DNA of 64,000 nucleotides from Alligator mississippiensis (taxonomy: Eukaryota; Chordata; Crocodylia; Alligatoridae), in contig NC_081824.1 in the NCBI RefSeq assembly GCF_030867095.1, positions 141,203,433-141,267,432 on the forward strand, written 5' to 3'. The notes beneath the pieces are model-generated. The model was given only the letters and a program-made list of their open reading frames with translations. It had not been told where the DNA came from and made no database searches. Both the position numbers and the translations under genes were made by a program. Below are positions 58,499 through 64,000 of this stretch, in pieces; position 1 is the stretch's first letter; each line of letters begins with the position of its first letter.

Positions 58499-59845
58499 TG
58501 TCCCAGGGAGCTGGGGTTGCAGGAGGGCCCCAGGCCAAAGGAGAGCCTAATTTACCTTCTACAGAGCCCAAAGAGCAGGAGGAGACGTGCGCAGCGAAAC
58601 TGCCATCACAGCGGATCAGCTTCGCTTACATTCAGCTGCGGCCGGGCAGCGTAGGTGGGAGACGCTGCCCGGCGGAAATAAGAAGCTGCCCCGAGGATGC
58701 GGCGGGGTGGTAGACGAACAGAGACTTGAGGAGAGAGCCCTCACCCAGAGGGGCTCAGCTGCCATGTCAAGCAGCGTGGAAAGTTGGGGGCGGAGCCAGG
58801 AGAGGCTCCGATGGAGTCGGCAGCGACGCCAACAACACAGCCGGCAGGGAAGTCAGCAGTAATGCCAGCGGAGAAGCTGGCAGCGACGCCGACAACAGAG
58901 CCAGGAGGAAAGCCGGCAGCGACGTCAGCGAGGCTGACAGAGGAGCCAATGGAGGCGGCAGGGACATCGTCCGCAGAGGTGGCAGCAAAGCCGGAAGCGA
59001 CGCCGGCAGAGGTTCCAGCAGCTGCACCTGCAGCAGAACCGGCAGCAGCACCCACGGAGGAACTGGATATAGATACAGAGAAAGCAGCGACAGGGCAAGT
59101 CGGCGCTGAGACCGAGGAGAGAGCCTGCAGGAAAGCCTCAGAGAGGAGGTAACAGGAGGCGAGGCCAGTGGGGCCCCATCGGGCATCGCCGAAGAGCAGC
59201 TGAAGACCCAAGGAGGGACGAAACCAGTGACGGATGGGGCCCACTACAGCCCTAGGATAACGGCTGGGACTCAATGCCCGAGTAGGGCAAACTACTAGGG
59301 TTGAGTAGTTTGGTACATGGGGATCCATGGGGTCCATAGACCAGGGGCATCCTTCGTGGCCTCCTGGCCCTGTAGCCTTAGTACTTCAGCCATCACGGTG
59401 GTGGGGAATTGCATGTTAAGTCACAGGGCGGATGGGCTAGGGTGTCAGGATTTCGGATCGGTGGGACACGGTCTGAGGACTTTGAAGTCTGCACATCAAG
59501 GCATGAAGGTACTGGCATGTAGCTGGCAGGCTGCGGGAAGAGGTCAGGCTGAGCAGTGACCACCTAAGGGGCCCGAAGACGGGCTACCCAAGGTGGCGAG
59601 TGGCCGGGGTAGGGGAGATCGGAGCCCCGTGAGTGCCTGCTGGGAGGCGCGATGACCCTGGAGGCTGCCTCGAAGGGGAACCCCTCCACTGAGGTAACAT
59701 TCAAAGTAGTGGCAGGCGAGTCAAGGGGATCCCCTGACGTCAGCTGGGGTAGTCTTTGGGGTCCACCCTCAAGCCCAGGACAGGCGCGATCAGTTGTCCA
59801 GGCTAAGGCCGCACAAGAGCGCCTGATTGAACAGAGGTGGGCACA
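58499..59845 (+). mobile_element. Solo LTR inside minus-strand CR1, 5-bp TSD AGGAG
   Basis: AGGAG occurs at 58494-58498 and 59846-59850. It starts TGTCCCAGGGAGC and ends GTGGGCACA. Plus orientation is inferred because the segment GGTAACATTCAAAGTAGTGG, followed by CAGGCGAG, at about 59692 aligns with the tail segment of the LTRs at 16338 and 28326. It contains a 30-36 bp tandem array encoding an Ala/Pro/Thr-rich frame. No retroelement genes. Confidence 0.8.
58784..59152 (+). repeat. Minisatellite giving an Ala/Pro/Thr/Glu-rich open frame
   Basis: Units like GGCAGCGACGCCGACAACAG recur about every 30-36 bp from 58817 to about 59050. The frame reads AATPTTQPAGKSA, AATPTTEPGGKPA and variants, so the periodicity is multiple-of-three and leaves all frames open on both strands. 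I treat the open frame as a by-product of the repeat, not as a gene. Confidence 0.7.
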
Positions 59846-59850
59846 AGGAG

Positions 59851-60372
59851 CAACCACTCATCCTGAACTCCCCTCCCCTTGGGGTCATGGTCCCTTAGGG
59901 CCTCGCTGACAAGCCTCCTTAGGTCGTCAAAGTCAGCTTTCCTGAAGTCGAGGACTTCTGTATTACTGACTGACTTGCCAGCATTATGGCAGACGGTGAA
60001 GGTGATCAGCTCGTGGTCACTGTCACCCAGCTTCCCTTCAATCGTTAGGTCACCGATTAGGCTGTCCCAGGCTAAGGGTTCAGGGCAGCAGATTACCCCC
60101 TCCATCCTCTTCAGGATGGAGTCTCCCATGACAAACACTTTGCGTTTTGTCTTGGGGAAAGCGGGGGCAGTAGCTAGAGTAGCGCCTGTTCTGCCTGCAG
60201 GAGCTGGCAACTCAGCAGGCTCTGCTGGGGCTGCAAAAGTTCCGTACCTGTTGCAAAGCTCCAGCAGGGCAGAAGCCTTGGTGCGGTGGGCCTTGGGGCC
60301 CTTGACCACCTTGAGTACAAGGTGAAAGTGCACTGTATAAACATGGCTTTTGTCCATCACAGAAGTCAACAA
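59851..60372 (-). pseudogene. CR1 ORF1 esterase start fused to endonuclease C-terminus
   Basis: The frame has KVVKGPKAHRTKASALLELC, a proline/alanine linker, KRKVFVMGDSILKRMEGV (a GDS nucleophile-type motif of the SGNH esterase domain in CR1 ORF1), then directly LIGDLTIEGKLGDSDHELIT and VLDFRKADFDDLRRLV from the endonuclease end. The junction is around residue 115, near LAWDSLIGDL. A real translated product is unlikely: this is a deletion scar within a dead element. Confidence 0.75.
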
Positions 60373-60900
60373 AACCCTGTTGGATCAGCTGTAATTGCTA
60401 GGCCTGTATGTGTATGGTTAGTGTACAGTTATTTGGAAACAAACTGATTTCCTGTAGCTTCCTCACATTCATAGGCTAAAAATGGATGTAACATTTGTCC
60501 TGGGAGAAACTATTTTATCCTGGAACAAAGTGCAATTGTTCAGATGTCCATGTCTGTTGCCCCAGGATTAATCCTAGATAGGTTCATGGTATAAGAAGTA
60601 CTAACACTTTATCCCAGGACATTGCAAAGTACATCTGAACAGTCTCCCAAGATTGCATCATTGGCAGAAAATAAATGGCAGAAAAGCAACAATGCATTCA
60701 GCCTCTCGCTAAACCTTAATTGGAAAGACGATGTGTGTACTCGCCAATCCTAGGCACAACTTGTCCAGCGACAAATGAAATGTCTGTTCCTAGTTTTAGT
60801 ATTATGTAATGATCAAAGATGAAACACACTGTTTTGTCTTACTTTTGGGTGGTCAGTAGGGATTCAGCCTTGTCCAGGGCTGAGTACAGTCAGTCAAAGT
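60346..60900. other. Unassigned DNA
   Basis: No gene, RNA or repeat recognised. A pairing between ATCCTGGAACAAAG-type phrases at 60520-60600 hints at an old inverted repeat but is not convincing. Confidence 0.35.
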
Positions 60901-61246
60901 GTGCCCATACATATGCAGGAAGGCTTCTCTGATGCACTGTAATTGCAGCATGTTGGAGCAGACTCGATTAATTGAGTTTGCTGGAGTGTGGTAATTACTG
61001 CACTCCAGCAGACTCCAACATCACATATATCAGCATCCCTGGACTGAAAAATGGCAGTGGGGGTGCTTTAACAAAAGCTCAGTCAACAAGCTTTAGTTAA
61101 AGCACCCCTGCTGCCATTTTTCAGTGCGAGGATGCTGATACATGTGATGCTCCAGGCACTTTAACAAGAGTGGCTCTCAGAGATGCTCTAATTAAAGCAC
61201 TGTTTCTCTCGCCCCACCTCCTGGAGCCTGCGTATAAATGCCCCAA
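60901..61246. mobile_element. Palindromic MITE (family B), second copy
   Basis: The ends GTGCCCATACATATGCAGG and, reversed, GGGGCATTTATACGCAGG resemble each other. The central imperfect palindrome (about 61019-61081 against 61087-61149) has arms of about 62 nt, CATCACATATATCAGCATCC answered by GGATGCTGATACATGTGATG. A smaller palindrome TGCTGGAGTG...CACTCCAGCA lies at about 60980-61011. Homologous to 25783-26132. Confidence 0.65.
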
Positions 61247-61262
61247 AAGCCTGAGGCTCAAT

Positions 61263-61647
61263 CGATTCAACCCTTTCAGGTTAGTCTAAGTGGTGTAGAT
61301 TGAATTGATAACCAAGTGAATAGACATGTACTTTTGATTTTGGAAATGCAGCCACATGTTTGCAGTGGCCCAGGCCAGATGCTGAGCCTCTCTGGGGGGC
61401 TTGCGGGGGATGTGAAAGGCATCCTGGGATGCTGGGGGGACTGTGAGTTAACTTGAATCTGGAGGGGATCTGGGACAGAAGTTCAATGAACCTAAATCAG
61501 TCAAGTCTGATACTACATCCATCCAGGTTTATCTTAAACTGGTTTTGGCCATTTTGAAAGTGGTTTATGTGCGCTGATCTTTTGTTGTGTTACAGATCTG
61601 AACCAGTTTCCAGTCACTTATGCCAGTTTGTGTGTAGCTTCTGTCCC
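61263..61647 (-). mobile_element. DNA transposon family A, partial second copy
   Basis: The right end CTTCTGTCCCTAGCC is the reverse of the left end at 7826 (GGCTAGGGACAG), with TA (61648-61649) beside it. About 385 bp are alignable in reverse to 7828-8490, including AAACTGG phrases and the GCATCCTGG block. The other end is missing and family B abuts it. Confidence 0.55.
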
Positions 61648-61699
61648 TAGCCTAGGAAACTCGCATTCTATTCCCCTATAAAGTACTGATTTGGGGCAA

Positions 61700-61805
61700 A
61701 CCAAACTCACTTCCTCAGTTTTCTCAGTTGTAAAATGGAGATAAAACTCATCCCTCTTCATAAAGGACAATGCTGAGTACAGATCACTAATTTTGCATCC
61801 TGGCA
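61700..61805 (+). repeat. MIR SINE fragment
   Basis: CACTTCCTCAGTTTTCTCAG then TTGTAAAATGGAGATAAAAC matches the conserved MIR core (CCTCAGTTTCCTCATCTGTA then AAATGG). Confidence 0.6.
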
Positions 61806-63318
61806 TGTGTCTGTCTTCATTCTGGGCACTAAAGATAATCTCTTTTTATTTCAGTTTATTAGAGCCATTTAGTGTCTTGATAAAATGATTTATTATTTGT
61901 AGCCCCCAGCATAGCACCCATTTCGATTTATCAACTAGATTTTGTTGTTCTTGCCCCAGTACAAAATAGCACAAGCCATTAACCCATGGTACAGACAAAT
62001 TAATTTGATTTTCAGTTTAGAGAATGGAGATATTTTAACACAAGAGGTGGCATTCCAGAGACTGTTCCCCTGGTAGGCAAGCCTGCTGTCATCTGGAACT
62101 TGGTTACATTTCTGCTTTTCCTTGGAGTTAACTGCATATTTGAAAAAAAACATTGGCCTTGATTTATTACTGTCCTATGACCCTTTTGCAGTAGCACCCT
62201 GTAGGGCAGGTATAAGGCACCTTGAAAGAATAGCAGTTATGCAGGGGCTCCTGAAAGGGGTGGGGTGGTCTGGAGTGTGCCAGAAGAGGAAGGGATTGGC
62301 AGCTGACAGGCTGTTTTGCATGCTGATGATTTTTGCTTCTGCAGTGGCTCCAAATGGACACTGAAACATGAGTGCAACTTAGGGTAGTCCTAAGGGTAAG
62401 TGGCAGATCCTAAATAGGGGCAAAGCAAGCCCTCTCATCTCTGTCCTGCTCTGACACAGATGCAAGGAAAAACCTTATCAGTCAGCTGTGTACTGAAGCT
62501 CAAATGACGTTTTAGCACGTTAGAGATCTTGGATAAAAACAGTTTTGTTCCAACATTATTCAGTAACTTAACACTGGTCAAACCTGTGGTTAAATTCCTG
62601 TTTAATTCACTTTGTTTTAAACACAGATTATTATATAAAGTTCTTCTCCAGTTTATAATTTATATAGCATGCTTCAGTTTGGGTCAATTATTTTTATAGC
62701 AAATTGTATGACCTCTTGAAAACAGTGGTCTGCCATGAAAAAGGAAAAAAACAACAACCCTGTTCTAACAGTATTTAGAGACATGCAGGAAAACTGAAAA
62801 TACTGGTACTTGCCAAACTTGAATTGCAAACATATCTTGATCAAAGAAGGTTTAATAGATTTTTGCTTAGAGTCTTTTCCCTCTAATGACAGAGATTGGT
62901 TCTGCATTTAAACCTCGGCAACACGTCAAGACCTTGCCCTCTGCCACCCCTCGCACCTCGCACCCCCATCAGCCTGAACATGCATACATTTGAGGTAGAC
63001 ACATTTATTTAGATTGAGGGCAACAATAACTCTAACCTACTCAGCTGCAAAAGCAATGTCAAGAGAAATTTTACAATGTCCCATTTCCCAGGCCACACAG
63101 TGCAATGCCCTCTGCCAGTCTCTAAGTCAAGAAAGAAAGGAGGAGGGAAGGTGGGAAGCTTGCTCAGGTTTCACAAGCCCACGAACTGCAGCCAGATTCA
63201 AAAGTGCTTAAGCGCGACCTGACGGCAAAAGGAATTCAATATTCCATTCTCCAGAGCGAATGGCTCAGATGAAAGAAGCCGCTTTGGAGATGACAAACTC
63301 TCTTCCTGTTCCTCAGGG

Positions 63319-63320
<2 letters not shown>
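61806..63320. other. Unassigned DNA
   Basis: No exon, RNA or bounded repeat recognised. Confidence 0.4.

Positions 63321-63398
<78 letters not shown>
63321..63398. repeat. Compound (GT)25(GA)14 microsatellite
   Basis: There are 50 bases of GT followed without break by 28 bases of GA. Confidence 0.97.
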
Positions 63399-63401
<3 letters not shown>

Positions 63402-64000
63402 GAGATCATTGGATGGTGCTAACTCCAAATTTCCATATTCTTGAAGACTCAGGACATCCCTTTGCATTCTCCCCCACAGCCTTCTGAATGAAAAATTAGT
63501 ATTACTGTTTATTGACATTACCCCAGAGGTTCTCCTGGCAGCTGTGGAACAAAGCATCGTTCCAATGTGCAGGGAAGGAACAGACCCCAAATGCTATGGG
63601 CCTGGGCTGATCCATATCCCTGCTGCCTGTTCAGATCTCTGTTGTTTGTATAGAGTTGGGGGAGCTGCTGGAGTTATCATCACATGGATCCTCTAGGAAT
63701 TTCCTCCTATTCCTGTAGTGCAGTTGTACAGGAGCCACAAGCAGTCCCATGATTGACTGTGGGCCAGCTCTTCTGCTACCCTACGGCTTCTGAACAGGAT
63801 TCCTTCTCCAAGGCCTGCATGAATGCAAACAGCATGGGGAATAGTTTCTTGAGCCCTGAGCAGGGAACAGGATCTGGCCCTTGGTGCCAGTCCCTCAGAG
63901 AGGACTTACTTTCAAAACAATAACAGCTAAAAATATAAAAGTATGAATCTGCATCTGATCAAATAATCATAATTACACCAAGCACATGAGACAAAAACCA
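63399..64000. other. Unassigned DNA
   Basis: No gene, RNA or bounded repeat recognised to the window edge. Confidence 0.4.

Larger units (their letters stand above)
56606..60345 (-). mobile_element. CR1 LINE with internal deletion, interrupted by an LTR
   Basis: On the minus strand, in order: ORF1 part (60345-60080), endonuclease C-terminal part (about 60075-59851), LTR insertion (58499-59845), reverse transcriptase (58493-57000), C-terminal domain and 3' UTR ending at about 56606 with the reversed tail TTCATAGATTTCATAG. ORF1 is joined directly to the endonuclease end, so most of ORF1's esterase domain and the N-terminal endonuclease were deleted. It is more degraded than the CR1 at 15840. 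Confidence 0.88.

Noticed and set aside
63198..63590. Open frame with a long run of Thr-His residues
   Set aside because: It is a reading of the GT/GA microsatellite.

Overview
This window is vertebrate nuclear DNA, AT-rich between islands of GC-rich repeats. I recognise no host protein-coding exon, tRNA, rRNA, CRISPR array or operon. Nearly everything that can be named is a transposable element. Several CR1 LINEs end in the (ATCTATGA)n-type 3' tail, beside Penelope-like elements, hAT, Harbinger and Tigger-like DNA transposons, L3-like LINE relics and MIR SINEs. That mix fits a non-avian sauropsid. I favour a crocodilian, with a turtle as the alternative; this is inference from repeat content, not from a marker gene.

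Layout. 1.2-3.7 kb: a Penelope-like element (PLE) inserted as a long inverted repeat between 13-bp duplications, later hit by a solo LTR. 5.4-5.8 kb: an old LINE fragment. 7.2-9.0 kb: a hAT MITE and a DNA element interrupted by CR1. 9.5 kb: a 79-bp PLE insertion that folds on itself. 10.6-15.4 kb: short minus-strand CR1 ends and a GC-rich LTR-like block. 15.8-20.3 kb: the best preserved element, a CR1 whose endonuclease-reverse transcriptase frame is broken by a 1,871-bp LTR inside 5-bp duplications. 20.4-22.1 kb: an L3-like LINE and a Tigger-like element carrying a nested hAT MITE. 25.7-26.1 kb: a PLE fragment abutting a palindromic MITE. 28.3-29.4 kb: another LTR of the same family. 30.3-31.8 kb: a possible inverted-repeat transposon. 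39.6-42.5 kb: a CR1 fragment and a second large PLE inverted repeat with RT and GIY-YIG remnants. 44.2 kb: a 52-bp PLE scrap between 14-bp repeats. 48.8-49.8 kb: nested MITEs and a small hairpin. 53.0-54.4 kb: a (TA)39 tract and a fourth LTR. 55.6-56.3 kb: a Harbinger-like element. 56.6-60.3 kb: a minus-strand CR1 with an internal deletion and a fifth LTR. 60.9-61.6 kb: palindromic MITE and partner element. 63.3 kb: a GT/GA microsatellite.

The strongest observations are target-site duplications readable directly from the sequence. Four LTRs have perfect 5-bp duplications (ATTCC, GACGC, ACTAC, AGGAG) and show one family placed independently. Three PLE insertions share the same asymmetric snap-back architecture: an inverted copy with a short tail at one end and a forward copy with a longer tail at the other. 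Two of these keep recognisable hammerhead-ribozyme remnants. No cellular pathway is encoded; the elements relate to each other through nesting, which gives a relative insertion order.
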